Assembly (NCBI RefSeq): GCF_008728515.1
Contig: NC_044977.1
Location: 185,555,987-185,619,986 of the forward strand
From: Papio anubis
Taxonomy: Eukaryota > Chordata > Mammalia > Primates > Cercopithecidae
DNA: 64,000 nt
Reading direction: 5' to 3'
Made by a program: the position numbers and the translations under genes. Below, piece by piece: positions 27,207-40,487 of this stretch. Under the pieces are notes generated by a model that did not search any database, was not told the DNA's origin, and worked only from the letters and a program-made list of their open reading frames with translations. Numbering within the stretch: position 1 is the first letter of the stretch; the number at the start of each line of letters is the position of its first letter.

Positions 27207-27303
27207 TGTCAGTACAATGTTGAATAGAGGTGCTGAGAATGGACATCCTTGTCTTGTTCCAGCTTTCAGGGGGCATACTTCTAACTTTTGCCTGTGCAGT
27301 ATG

Positions 27304-27995
27304 CTTACATTCCTTCTTTATCTCTCTTCCCCAAGGAAATCATTGTCTGAATTTGGCATGCCTCATTTATATATATATTTTTCTATCTTTACTACATATA
27401 TCTGTACATAAAATGAGAAAAGTATTATTTCATATATTTAAAGTTTATACAGTTGATGTCTATTTTCTGTTTCCTTTTTCAATGTATTATTTCATCCAAC
27501 ATTATAATTAGTTGTGTTTTTATAGTGAACACTTCAACAATACACCACATCCCTTTCTCAACACTGAAGCCGAGGCAATAATGGAATTCTCCTTTTCTTC
27601 CTTAGGCCATTAGTCCGTAATTGGTGTGACAAATAAGGATCAAGTGTTTTAATATGAGACCAGAAAAATACTCTCAGTCCCTCTCTAGTAGTAAAGCAGG
27701 GAAGTGTGAGCCTCCGATTTGGCAGAAGCCATATTTCTAACAGGGTAGAAAGGAGATGTAACCGGAGTAAATAGGGAAGCTATCAAAAAGAAGCAGAGAG
27801 GAGAGATGGGGAGAGAGCTAGCTGTGTTCCTTGGTTCTAATATTCTGTGAGGCTGCCTGCCCCTCCCACAGCTTGATTGTTTGAGAATTTCAGGCTTCTT
27901 TTTATTCTGTTTGGTTTGTGTTAGGTTTCTGTCACTACAACCAAGTTTCTTGACTGATTAACAACATTTTTTTTCCTTTTATTAAGAGAGAGAGA
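27304..27995. other. No gene or clear repeat seen
   Basis: Apparently unique; mixed composition. Frames at 27230-27511 begin in L1 sequence and run into AT-rich DNA by chance. Confidence 0.5.
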
Positions 27996-27997
27996 AA

Positions 27998-28240
27998 TAG
28001 CATTTGTTGAAAGCCCACTATGGGTTGATCTTTGTTCAAAGCACTATATGCATTGTCTCACTTAATCCTTATAGCACCAGGAGATATAATATTGTTATTT
28101 ATAATTAAGGAATTTATAGCTCAGAAGCTGAGACACAGAGAATATAAATAATGTACATAAGCCAAACAGCTAAATGACAAAGTCAGACTTCAAATCCAAG
28201 TTTTTCCTACTTTGAAATCTATGCTGCTTTGCTGTTCCCC
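27998..28240 (+). mobile_element. MIR, sense
   Basis: 'agcatttgttgaaagcccac', 'aagcactatatgcattgtct', 'cttaatccttatagcacc', then 'aatttatagctcagaagctg' and 'aagccaaacagctaaatga'. This is the full MIR order from core to 3' end, about 240 bp. Confidence 0.7.
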
Positions 28241-28329
28241 ATTATATTATGCTATGCAGTAAGTAAGCCAATATCAAATGACAATTCCTGAGAAAAGCAA
28301 TAGGAAACTCAACATTTGATCAGGAGGTT

Positions 28330-28440
28330 AAGTCTCAGTTCCCTCCCTTACATGACTATGTGACACTGAACAAGCCAAAACCCTTTTTTGGTTATCTTTC
28401 TTCATCTATACAATTTTATCTTATGCGAAGAATGTGTTAT
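28330..28440 (-). mobile_element. MIR, antisense (tentative)
   Basis: 'gacactgaacaagccaaaac' and 'tttcttcatctatacaattt' follow the antisense MIR pattern (lag-phase text of 'tgggcaagtcac...cctcatctgtaaaa'). Short and diverged. Confidence 0.45.
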
Positions 28441-28697
28441 ATAGCACCAATTATATTACTATAAACTTCTAATTTCCTAAGGATGGTATGGATTTCCGGA
28501 GAGCTTCCCACAATCTCCAGGGCTTTTCAGCTCTGCCTCCAGCGCCAAGTAGTTTCAAAACAATAGAAAAGGGTTAATGTTTTTATTTGTCTGTAGCAAA
28601 GAACAAAGACAAGCTAAACAACATATTTGGGAATTAAGCCTCCAAAATCAAAACTGACAGAAGATACAATTCCTAATCATCAAAAATACATAGAAAA

Positions 28698-29108
28698 TGA
28701 CGTGGTTTGGATCTGTGTCTGTGCTCAAATCTCCCGTCAAATTGTAATCTCTAATGTTGAAGGTGGAGCGAGGTGGGAGGTGATTGGATCATAGTGATGA
28801 TTTCTCGTGGTTTGGCACCGTCCCACTTGGTACTGTCCTCACAGTAGTGAGTTCTCATAAGATCTGGTTGTTTAAAAGTGCGTAGCACCTTCCCACGTCA
28901 CCTTGCTCCTGCACCTGCCATGTGAGATGCCTGACTCCCCCTTTGCCTTCCGCCATGATGTGATTGGAAGCATCCTGAGACCTCCCCAGAAACAGATGCC
29001 ACTATGCTTCCTGTACATTCTGAAGAGCCATGATCCAATTAACTTCTCCTTTATAAATTATCCAGTCCCAGATATTTCTTCATAGCAATGCAAGAATGAA
29101 CTAATACA
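28698..29108 (+). mobile_element. MST-like MaLR LTR, sense
   Basis: Begins 'tgacgtggtttggatctgtg', passes 'ggtgggaggtgattggatca', 'agttctcataagatctggtt', 'ttccgccatgatgtgattgg' and 'tataaattatccagtcccag', and ends 'gaatgaactaataca'. Length 411 bp. Flanks gaaaa and taaaa are a possible 5-bp duplication with one mismatch. The frame at 28903-29085 is LTR sequence. Confidence 0.9.
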
Positions 29109-30470
29109 TAAAATTTTAGCCATAATTTAGCAGTAGATTTTCATAACCCCTTGCTTTCTATTGTTTTCAAAAGTTCTTTTGATCCTAAAAAAATCAGTAA
29201 TTCTTTATTTTAGCATATATCAGAAGTAATATGGTGATGTTCCATTATGAAATTATTTGGTATTATTTTGTTTGTGTGTTACAGGTTAAAATACAGTTTC
29301 TAAAATATTATAACTTCCTGTCTTAGATTCTGAGGCAAAATTTAACCTACAGTCAAGGATCTTTCCATATTCAATAACATAAGAAATAAGTCTCAAAGTA
29401 CGTTTAACTGTTAAAAAGAAGAAAGAAGTTACCCTAACTGAGAAAAAAAAATGTTTTTCAAAGAATTACTGTTTATCTGAGTACTTTGTAGTTGTAGTCA
29501 GGTTTTTCACACATCCCACATTCACCTGGGATTTAAGAGTGAATATTAATTTATTCCTTTTTTCTGCTATAAATACTGTGTTTTGAGATTTTGAATTGGT
29601 TGATCTTTTGTAGTTTGCTTTTTAATCCATTTCAATATTTTGTTCCTGTCAAATTTTCTTCTACTGATGTAACTGTGTTGATGCATATAAGCCCATATGA
29701 AGAATGCATGAAAGTGTTTAAATTAAATCAAATAACTAGTTACTTACTTATTATGAAAACTGATGTATTGGTTGAACTTTAAAATTTAACTTCTCACTCT
29801 TCAGATTTTTGACAAAAATCAAGATTATGTTATAGGCCTATCACTTTCATTAAAAAAATGTTTTATGTCACTACTGATACTGTCCTCTCCCTTATTTGCA
29901 AAAATCAGAAGAATCTCAAAGCCTAACACACATTACTCTTATATTCTAGGACCACACAGAAAAATAAACCTGTGGTATTTTTAATTTACAAGACATTTTC
30001 TTCCATATCTATATGAATTCTAGTTTTTGCTAGAGAGTTTTATGCTATTCTAAATTCATACTCCTGCTTAGAAAAGCTCATCAATGCTTTGGATAAAACA
30101 TTTCTGCTCTATACTCTCCTGTTAGTGCCTTTTTATTTGTTCTTATTTTCAATTTTTGATGTTGTCAAAAGAGTAAATCTGTAAGAGATGATATGAGAGT
30201 TATGACTGATTAAAGTTTGAGGGGGCAAAAGAAACTAAAATATGAATTTTCCATCATCATTTATTCTGTGATCCTAAAAGCGATACTTCTAAGGTTTCTC
30301 TCTAGATACAAGTTTCTTGCAAAATAGATGGTGATTTGTTCAATTGAAATTTGTTTCTGTTGTAAGCCTTCAAAGGAATACTATATCTCTGGAATGGAGA
30401 AATTTCTGGGTCACTGTTGTATGCCTATAAGCACTCCAGCCCTCACATGTCCTTTGTTCCGTAGCTCTCA
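29109..30470. other. No gene or clear repeat seen
   Basis: AT-rich unique-looking sequence. The 63-codon frame at 29591-29782 has no family resemblance. Confidence 0.5.
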
Positions 30471-31130
30471 TACTGTTCTCAGTCTCCCTGGGTGTCTTCT
30501 ACTTTCCCTCCACTTGCTTTTTAAAATCTTCTCAAAGATTAGGCATGTAGCCCTTTTCTCAGTCTACACACACCTTCATTCTTCTCTGAAATTTCCTTGT
30601 GTTCTTGACACTCATATCTCTATTTTGGGGAATCAAGTTTTTCTTAACTCCATACCCATATAACCAAATGATCCCTGAAAATTTCTCCTTTAGGGACCTC
30701 AAACTTGACATGTCTGAAAACTGATTTATTCTCTCTCCAGAAGTAGATGTACATTGGGGTAACAGCCTAGCCTGTGATATTTCCTTTGGCCTAAGTGGAC
30801 AAAATTGACAGACTCAGGTTGGGCTGATCCCATTCTGTTTACCAGAAACTAGAAACTGGATGGAGAAACTGGAAAATGTAAGTAGTTAGAAGGCAGTCAT
30901 TTTGATGGCAATTCTAAGAAAAAAAATCTCCCCAAACTCCTGTTGCCAGCTGAGTCTCCAGAGGTATCCCAGTTTCTGCCAGAATGTTTGTTACATATTC
31001 ATACACCATTAAAACATTCTTCTCTTCATGTATTCCTTATCTTTAATCACTGTACCATTATTTACCTAACTATTCAAGCCAGAAACCAGAAATCCCAAGA
31101 CTGATCTTTCTCTCCACATAAAGTTAGTTA
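30470..31130 (+). mobile_element. L2 3' region, sense, discontinuous
   Basis: 'gggacctcaaacttgacatg' with 'tctgaaaactgatttattct' at about 30695-30730, and 'tattcaagccagaaaccag' with 'aaatcccaagactgatcttt' at about 31070-31110, are ordered phrases of the L2 ORF2 end. About 220 bp of other DNA sits between them (30745-30985). The frame at 30328-30663 lies over its upstream part. Confidence 0.55.
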
Positions 31131-31575
31131 CTTTGGATAGAGATAGGGCATCTCAGGCAAGGATTATATTCTAAACTCTGAAATCATCTATAGTCAAAAT
31201 GTATCCTATAAGATGAGCTTTCTGTCTTTCAGTAGATTCAATGCATTCAATTTTTCATCCGGGGCTTGACTAGATTGCTGTTTCATCAATTGGATAGCAG
31301 ATGAAGTAATTAATTTGCATTTAGGCACTAAATATCTACAAACTTTAAAACATGAGCTTCATATACAGCCCAGTGAGGTGATCATGGAACCAAGGGAATT
31401 CAGGAGCTGAGGCTGACCAAAGAATGGTAAGGATGCAGTATTCCCACCGCATGTTCATCACATGAACTGTCTTACTCTGTGTATCTTCTCAAATTAAATG
31501 AGTCTGTTATGGAACTCTATTGCATCTCCTACCTATCTCAACCTCTCCATCCCTATATTAGTTAATTTTATTCAA
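31131..31575. other. No gene or clear repeat seen
   Basis: Ordinary AT-rich sequence. Confidence 0.45.
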
Positions 31576-31579
31576 CATC

Positions 31580-31710
31580 ACCAAATTTTGATATAGGAAT
31601 TATTTTCCTCATTAATAGGTAAAATATTAGAGGCTCAAAATTGTCAGATTGATTGAAATAGCATACACAGAGGAAGATCTGAGCTTCAACTCCAGAAATG
31701 TGCCATTTAC
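31580..31710 (+). mobile_element. MIR, sense (tentative)
   Basis: 'aattattttcctcattaata' then 'ttagaggctcaaaattgtca' and 'gaagatctgagcttcaactc' follow the MIR 3' half ('ccccattttacagatgagg... gatttgaacccag'). Confidence 0.5.
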
Positions 31711-32519
31711 AGTGCATGACATGGAATGGCATGAAATATGGAGGAGGATTTTTATGGCTGAGATAATCCAACATGATATGATACAGAAAATGACATCTAA
31801 ACTGGCTCTTGAGAAAGGGAGACATGGACAAGCAGACATGGAAAAACATAATTCTAAGTTAAGGGAAGAGCATGAGCTAAAGCCAAGATATACAAATTCA
31901 TAACATATTTGGGGAAATGTGAGACTAATCCAAGAATTTTTAATATAGTATACATGCAAGGAATTAGGAGAAAACAAGTCTGAAAATTTAAACTGAGAAC
32001 AGGAATTGGATGTCATCAATGAACAAATGAAATAATGGGAGGAGAGGGAAAGAGAATGAAAGAGAAAGTAAAAAAGAAAGGGAGGTAAAGAGAAAGAAAA
32101 GAAAGGAGAGAGATAAAGAAAAATGAAATAAATTGTTTTGTTCACAATATTTAACATGATCGCTTATTATGTCCTGAGCATCTTGCTGTGACATGAACAG
32201 CAAAAATCATATAATAGGATACCATTTATATAAAATTTAAACACATAAAAGAACACTAAAATGATGGTGGTGGAAGTTCATATCAAGGAACTATTTCCTT
32301 CATTAGAGTCTTTACTTCAGTAGCTTTCTCACTCCTACTGGGATAGGCCTCAACATAGACTGTACAGTTCTGGTCAGTTGTTGTGTCTAGACCTCAAAAG
32401 AAAAGGGATATAAAGAGGTGTCTGATCTCCCATCAGATCATGGCTGGGAACTCAGTTTTCAGGTTTTTTTCTGAGGTCTCCTTTGCCACAAAAGGGATCT
32501 GGTCAGTTAGAAGAGAGGC
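31711..32519. other. No gene; GA-rich tract at 32037-32131
   Basis: The purine tract (aaagagaaag/gaaaggagag units) produces the long minus-strand frame at 31627-32157. The sequence at 31740-31870 could be an antisense L2 remnant. Nothing else recognised. Confidence 0.5.
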
Positions 32520-32886
32520 TGTATTAGTCTATTTTGACACTGCTGTAAAGACATATCTGAGACTGGGTAATTTGTAAAGAAGAGGTTTATTTGACTCACA
32601 GTTCTGCATGGCTGAGGAGGCCTCAGGAAACTTACAATCATGGTGGAGGAGGAAGCAGGCACGTCTTACATGGGGGCAAGCAAGAGAGTGAGCAAGAGCA
32701 GCAAGAGCAGGAAAAATTGCCTTGTAAAACTATCAGACCTTGTGAGAACTCACTATCATGAGAACAGCATGGGGGAAATAGCCCTCATGATCCAGTCACC
32801 TCCCACCAGGTCTCTCCCTTAACACCTGCAGATTACAATTCAAGGTAAGATTTCGGTGGGAACACAAAGCCAACCATATCATAGGC
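32515..32886 (-). mobile_element. THE1-like MaLR solo LTR, antisense
   Basis: The LTR body at 32520-32881 (362 bp) begins 'tgtattagtctattttgaca', passes 'gagactgggtaatttgtaa', 'cctcaggaaacttacaatca', 'acctcccaccaggtctctc', and ends 'caaagccaaccatatca'. Flanks gaggc (32515-32519) and taggc (32882-32886) match at 4 of 5, so it is likely a solo LTR. The frame at 32640-32822 is LTR sequence. Confidence 0.92.
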
Positions 32887-34437
32887 TTATGATTATATTT
32901 TAGTTTACATTCCTGCTTCTTGGCCAAGATTTGCCAGAAGCAGTATTAATTACAAAATTTTATTTTGTCCCATATCATTGCTGGGGTGATGTGGCTACCT
33001 GCCCCAGGTCCATCCTGTTCCTCAGTGAGATCTCTATGGCCAAGGGACTTACAGTCAAAAAAACTTATAGCCATTCTTGAAACATTTATCCAGGTAATGA
33101 CTGGTGAAAAGGCACTCATTAACCCTTAAAATCTTTTAAGCAACATAAAAGCCAAAAAACCAAAGGCCAAAAAGTGAGGTTACATAATTTAATTCTGGTC
33201 TTAGACACTAACTTGTAGCAATTAGCCATACAAAACATAAGCATTTGGCTAAACCTATTTGAGTTAAGAAATTTAGAGAGACAAAAATCCTCAATTTGTC
33301 AGATATTTAGGTATCTTTGTGCCCATCCTTGATCTGGAGGGTCTAAAGTAATTTTATTCCTCAAAATTGGCCCTTACAACTCATGCTCCCACCTCTTCTG
33401 TGATGGTCCCTGGACTTAGAGGGATTGAATAGTTTTAATTTCTGGCCATGTGCCTCACAAAAACAGTTCATTTTGATTTTCACCTTCTCTTGGACCTAAA
33501 AATGAAGCTTTCACTGGCATCTAAGATTTAGTAGGAGTTGGTGCCTTTTTCAGACCTGGGAGTCAAAGCCTTGTAACTTAACAGCACAAATATTAGTTAA
33601 TAGCATGTTTATCAAGGATGTTAAAAGGTCAAATTATTTGATCAAAACAAAACTACAAGTTATTATAATAGTTACTCATTTAACCAAAGTGATAATCAAA
33701 AGACTTTAAAAGCAATACAAAAATAAAATTATATTAAAGGAGCATTCCATCTGTGATATGCAGATAGACTACTTTCCTGTAACATAAGTTTTTATCTATA
33801 ATATAAATGATAAAATATAGTATATGTATTTATGCTAAGAACAGAAGCCAATGTTTAATGAAATGTTTAGAAACATAAGAAAGAACATTTAGAAATCAGT
33901 GATTCAGTTTATTAACACTGCAGAAAGTCCTATTATTCTCTCTAACATGTCACAAATGAAAATATTGTGATTTGGTGTCTAGGAGTTACTGTCTGCAGCA
34001 CTTCAAGCCATTGTATTAAAGTGGTTAGGTTACTCCTCATATATGCCTAGTTGCTAGCATCCTACAGACAAAATTATGACAAAATGTATAAAATATATCA
34101 TAGTTCCTATGCCAACCTTATTAAAGTAAGGCAATTAACTTTTCTCTCAATATTTAAACAATGGTAAATGCAAATATCAGTTGTGGAAATTCAGTATTAG
34201 CATAAATAATCTCTTTTGCTTAACTATTACACAAGACAACAAAACCAAAGAAACAATAAGCACCCAATAATTTCTTTTTAGTTATTTTTAAAGACTGACA
34301 TCACTCATTTACAAGACTGACTTTTAGATACAGTGCTGACAAATGATTAGGTAGCTTTCACCACTAGAATTTTCAAATCAGCCCAATACTTGCACATATT
34401 TTGTTTTCAAGCATACAAAAGAAAACTCAAGAGTAAT
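32887..34437. other. AT-rich DNA, no gene; possible degenerate ERV interior
   Basis: No open frames above 60 codons. The sequence is apparently old. Read on the minus strand, parts look like decayed ERV internal DNA in tone, but I can align no retroviral motif, so this stays a suspicion tied to the LTR/leader-like DNA at 37-38.6 kb. Confidence 0.3.
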
Positions 34438-36899
<2,462 letters not shown>

Positions 36900-36900
<1 letters not shown>

Positions 36901-38097
36901 GACCCTAAAATATCTAACACAGACAAATATAAAAAGCAGAAAAATATATCCTGACAATTCCAAAGACATCCCTAGTAAATTCCTTTTATTTTACCAATAT
37001 TTTTAAAACTTATTTATTAAAGATTTAATGAAATCATGTGAACTTGAAAAATATTTGGACTTGTTTACTTATTTTATGAGTGCTGTTTTTATTTATAAGC
37101 CAATTCAGGAAACACGACATAAAACATAATAAATGTACATATACAAAAACAAATCTAAACTTGTATACACACATATAGGCAAATATCTGATAGCTTTTAC
37201 CTTAGAACTCCATGAGTTAGCAATACAAAGCCATGAAATAGCAACACAAATTCGCCAGTTTAGAAATATGGTCACATGGTTAAACTTTGTTTGCTCTGAT
37301 AACTAATCCAGTGAAGGCAGTGAACCCAAATTCTGGGTAAAGAAGTTTCCATGAGAATTTGCATTTAAAGGCCAAATCTCCCCAGACTCTAAAGAACACT
37401 GGGACCAAATAGCACCACAGAAGAATATCACATACTAAGCAGGCCCTACCCTGCTTAGAATAGCAGCACAGAAGCCTAGATACAAGGAACTCCATCCTAA
37501 TTTCCTGTTTGAGGGGAAAATAAATCCAGTGTTAAGTTACCACTGTAATTCAAAGACTTTCTGAGATCAGACAAGATTAGGCACATTCAGAGGAATATAA
37601 CAGACTTTCCCCCACTCTATCAGCCCACAACTACAATCAGAACAACTTTGAAAAATTTATCTCAGTGGGCTGCATCCTGTGATTGAACCCTGACCTCCCA
37701 TCAATGCATACACAAACAATCAACAAAACAAATCCAAACGAAGCAGCAACCCACAAGCCAAGCCCCAGGAGTGTCCAAACTGAAAAAGCCAGGTGCATTC
37801 TCTCTCAGTAGATGGTGCCTTTCAACCTGCAAACAGAAATTCTTTTGGAATTTCCCAAATTCAGAGGAAAAGTTCCTGCTTTCTGGACCCACAAAGGACA
37901 GTCACCTGTCCTGAAACAGGTGCCAAATTTCAAAGGCTGTTTTTCCTAGGCAATTAGGAATCTGGTTGGGGCTGGCAGTATCTGGGCCAAAGACAGAAAT
38001 AAACCAAAACCTACCTACAGCTGAAAATGATCAGGTAGCTACTAGGAGGACTTCCAAAAATCTTATTCCATGGCAGCTGAGCCACAAGCACCACATT
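36900..38097 (-). mobile_element. Possible decayed class I ERV leader/internal DNA, antisense
   Basis: Read on the minus strand from 38097, the first bases resemble a tRNA primer-binding site: 'tggtgcttgtggctcagct' is close to the His-type PBS pattern. They are followed by a leader with 'gacactcctggggcttgg' and T/G-rich text of the kind seen before gag. Frames such as 37701-37892 and 37280-37495 (minus) are short and show no gag motif. No pol or env motif was found, so the call rests on arrangement only. Confidence 0.35.
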
Positions 38098-38560
38098 TGT
38101 TACCAGAATGCCAGGGGTTCAGCGTAGGTTTCATGGTTCACCACATAGAAAGTCAATCAGAGACAATGAGTATTGCTAGGGAGGAAGGCTATATATATTC
38201 AGGTGATGTCAGCCAAACGACAGGAGATAAGTCTCAAATCAGTCTCCCCAACTGACTACAATTGAGATTTATGTAGAGGGGAAACACTGTAGCTACATGT
38301 GGGGAAAATAGGAATTAGGGAGGGGAAAGAAAAAGGCATTGGTCAACAGGAAGTGGTTGGTTTGTTAGGCAATCATGACTGATGAAGGGTCTGGCATCTC
38401 ACTGTCTAAATGCGGTGATCTGGTAAGTTTCAGTTTCTTGACATCTGGGATGCCTGTTGGTCAGTTTTCTGAGAAAGGTACTCAGATAAGACAAATGTCA
38501 AGCGTGAGTTTCAAGGTTTATGACCACGTGGGTCAATCTTTATGCTTATCTAAACAACTG
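38098..38560 (-). mobile_element. Candidate ERV LTR, antisense
   Basis: On the minus strand this stretch ends in '...ctggtaaca', directly before the PBS-like sequence. It has a TATA-like 'tatatatag' at about 38190 and contains 'acttcctgttgaccaatgcc' (CCAAT) near 38340. The left LTR boundary is unclear. No matching second LTR was found on the other side. Confidence 0.35.
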
Positions 38561-38751
38561 TAAACATCAGTTCTATGGGGAAATTGATCTTTCAAGTAGA
38601 ACAAGATCAAGCACACCAGAACTTAGAGATGTATGGAAGAAGGTAATAATTGAAATATTACCAAATGAGGTCCGCTTGGCTTCTTGAACTTCATTGAGAG
38701 TGATCTGAACCCTACGTGATAGAAAAAGTTAGATAACATTAACTAAGCGAG

Positions 38752-39081
<330 letters not shown>

Positions 39082-39261
39082 CTATTCTTTCCTTTAAGAA
39101 ATTTACTATGAGGGGAAGTAAACTCAAGACGTTCAGAAACAAATTCACAAAGAGATGAAGACCATTGGCAAGTATGGTATAAGTAATTCAAGAAAGTTTT
39201 TGCAATATAAAGCCTATGCAAATGAACAGAAATTGAATACATTACCTATGTATTGCACTAC

Positions 39262-39427
39262 TGCAATCCATCCTTGAAATTCTCTCAAGGAAGTAGCTAG
39301 GGTAATTAGAGGGCTCCCCCTCCCTGTGTCTCAGGGATCATTATCTTTCATTTCCCTATGTCCAGTGTCTTCAGTGCTACTGTTTCTATACATTTTGACT
39401 GTTTTTGTTGTTATTTCAGGCGTGATA
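39262..39427 (-). repeat. Inverted copy of the L1 5' region (arm 1)
   Basis: The reverse complement of this segment matches 40316-40487 closely: 'aacaaaaacagtcaaaat' followed by 'agaaacagt', 'actgaa', 'aatgaaaga', and at the other end 'taattaccctagct' and 'acttccttga'. The frames at 39358-39573 (+) and 40252-40443 (-) are alike for this reason. Confidence 0.85.
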
Positions 39428-39436
39428 CACTAAACA

Positions 39437-39558
39437 CACTAAATACATTACCCTACTCTAAGATGTGCTATGGTCTAAATGTTTCTTTTATAATTCACAC
39501 TAAATACTTTACTCTTAAGATTTGCTATGGTCTAAATGTTTTTGTCCTTTATAATTCA
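39437..39558 (+). repeat. Tandem duplication (~60 bp) across an LTR boundary
   Basis: Two copies start 'cactaaatac' at 39437 and 39498, and each contains 'gctatggtctaaatgttt' (about 39467 and 39524) and 'ttataattca'. The second copy contains the first ~36 bp of the LTR that follows, so the duplication is younger than the LTR insertion. Confidence 0.85.
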
Positions 39559-39897
39559 TACATTGAAACCTAATCCCCAATATGGTATTTAGAAGTGAGA
39601 CCTTCAGAAGGTGATTATGTCATAGAGATGGAACCCTCATGAGTGGGATTAATTCCTTTATAAAAGAGGCCTGAGACAGCTTGTTTGCCCCTTCAACCGT
39701 ATGAGGATGAAACAACCGTATGAGGATGAAACAAAAAGGTGCCATCTATGAAGAATAGGCCTTTGCTAGACATTGAATCTGCCAGTACCTTAACCTTGGA
39801 CTTCACAGCTTCCAGAAATGTGAGAAATAAATTTGTGTTTTTTAATAAGCAACCCAGTGTATGATATTTTGCAGCCTCAACAGACTAAGACATGATT
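39518..39897 (+). mobile_element. MLT1-like MaLR LTR, sense
   Basis: The body at 39523-39892 (370 bp) runs from 'tgctatggtctaaatgtttt' through 'gattatgtcatagagatgg', 'cttggacttcacagcttcca' and 'gtgagaaataaatttgtg' (AATAAA) to 'caacagactaagaca'. Flanks agatt and tgatt agree at 4 of 5. A 19-bp tandem duplication of 'caaccgtatgaggatgaaa' lies inside at 39694-39731. Confidence 0.8.
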
Positions 39898-40315
39898 CTT
39901 AAACTTAAATATTTAATGCATACCAAATAATATCAATAATAGAAAAAGAAAGCAATGAAACAACCTAGGAATTCTAAAATCAGATATTTATATATCAGAA
40001 CTTGGTATGTGACAAAAATGTCTTTGCATATCAGTGAGGAAATTAGTCTCCATTCAATAGAGGTTACTAAGTTTACTGTGAGAGAAAATGTTAAGAACTG
40101 ATTTTGAGTTCCTACTTTATATTATATATAAAATATTTCCTAGGTCAATTAATAACTTAAATTTTAATGACAGCACTTTAAAATATGTAGAAGACAATAA
40201 GGAAGAAAAATGAAATAACACAAAAAATATAAAGTAATATATTGATATATTTTATGACACTAAAATTATTTCTGGGTTTTTGCTTCTGGTGAAAGTGGAA
40301 TGACGAGGTTTGGAA

Positions 40316-40487
40316 TTCCTGTCACACCTGAAATTACAACAAAAACAGTCAAAATACATAGAAACAGTGGTACTGAAGGCACTGAACATAGGCAAATGAA
40401 AGACAATGATTCCTGAGAGACAAGAAATAGAAGAGGGAGCCATGTAATTACCCTAGCTTACTTCCTTGAAAGAATTTCAAGACTGGA
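40316..40487 (+). repeat. Inverted repeat, arm 2 (within L1M 5' region)
   Basis: Counterpart of 39262-39427. It lies near the 5' end of the L1M. The spacer of about 890 bp holds the MLT1-like LTR and apparently unique AT-rich DNA. Confidence 0.85.

Larger units (their letters stand above)
24872..27303 (-). mobile_element. 5'-truncated L1, antisense
   Basis: Starts with a T-rich run (reverse of the poly(A) tail) and 'gatacatgtggaggtttgtt', the reverse of an L1PB/L1MA-like 3' UTR. It proceeds backwards through ORF2 ('ccaccaatagtataagta', 'gtgagatagtatctcactg', 'ctttagctgtgcagaagc') to reverse transcriptase sequence and stops near 27303 in mid-ORF2. An Alu splits it at 25837-26150. Without the Alu it is about 2.1 kb. 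ORF2 is broken by several stops. Confidence 0.92.

Noticed and set aside
28903..29085. 60-codon open frame with a plausible Met
   Set aside because: Lies entirely inside an MST-like LTR.
31649..31903. 84-codon plus-strand frame with an acidic, helical look
   Set aside because: Overlaps MIR-like DNA at its start and an opposite-strand frame throughout; no family resemblance.
31627..32157. 176-codon minus-strand open frame
   Set aside because: Largely driven by a GA-rich tract and MIR/L2-like DNA; no domain or conserved pattern.
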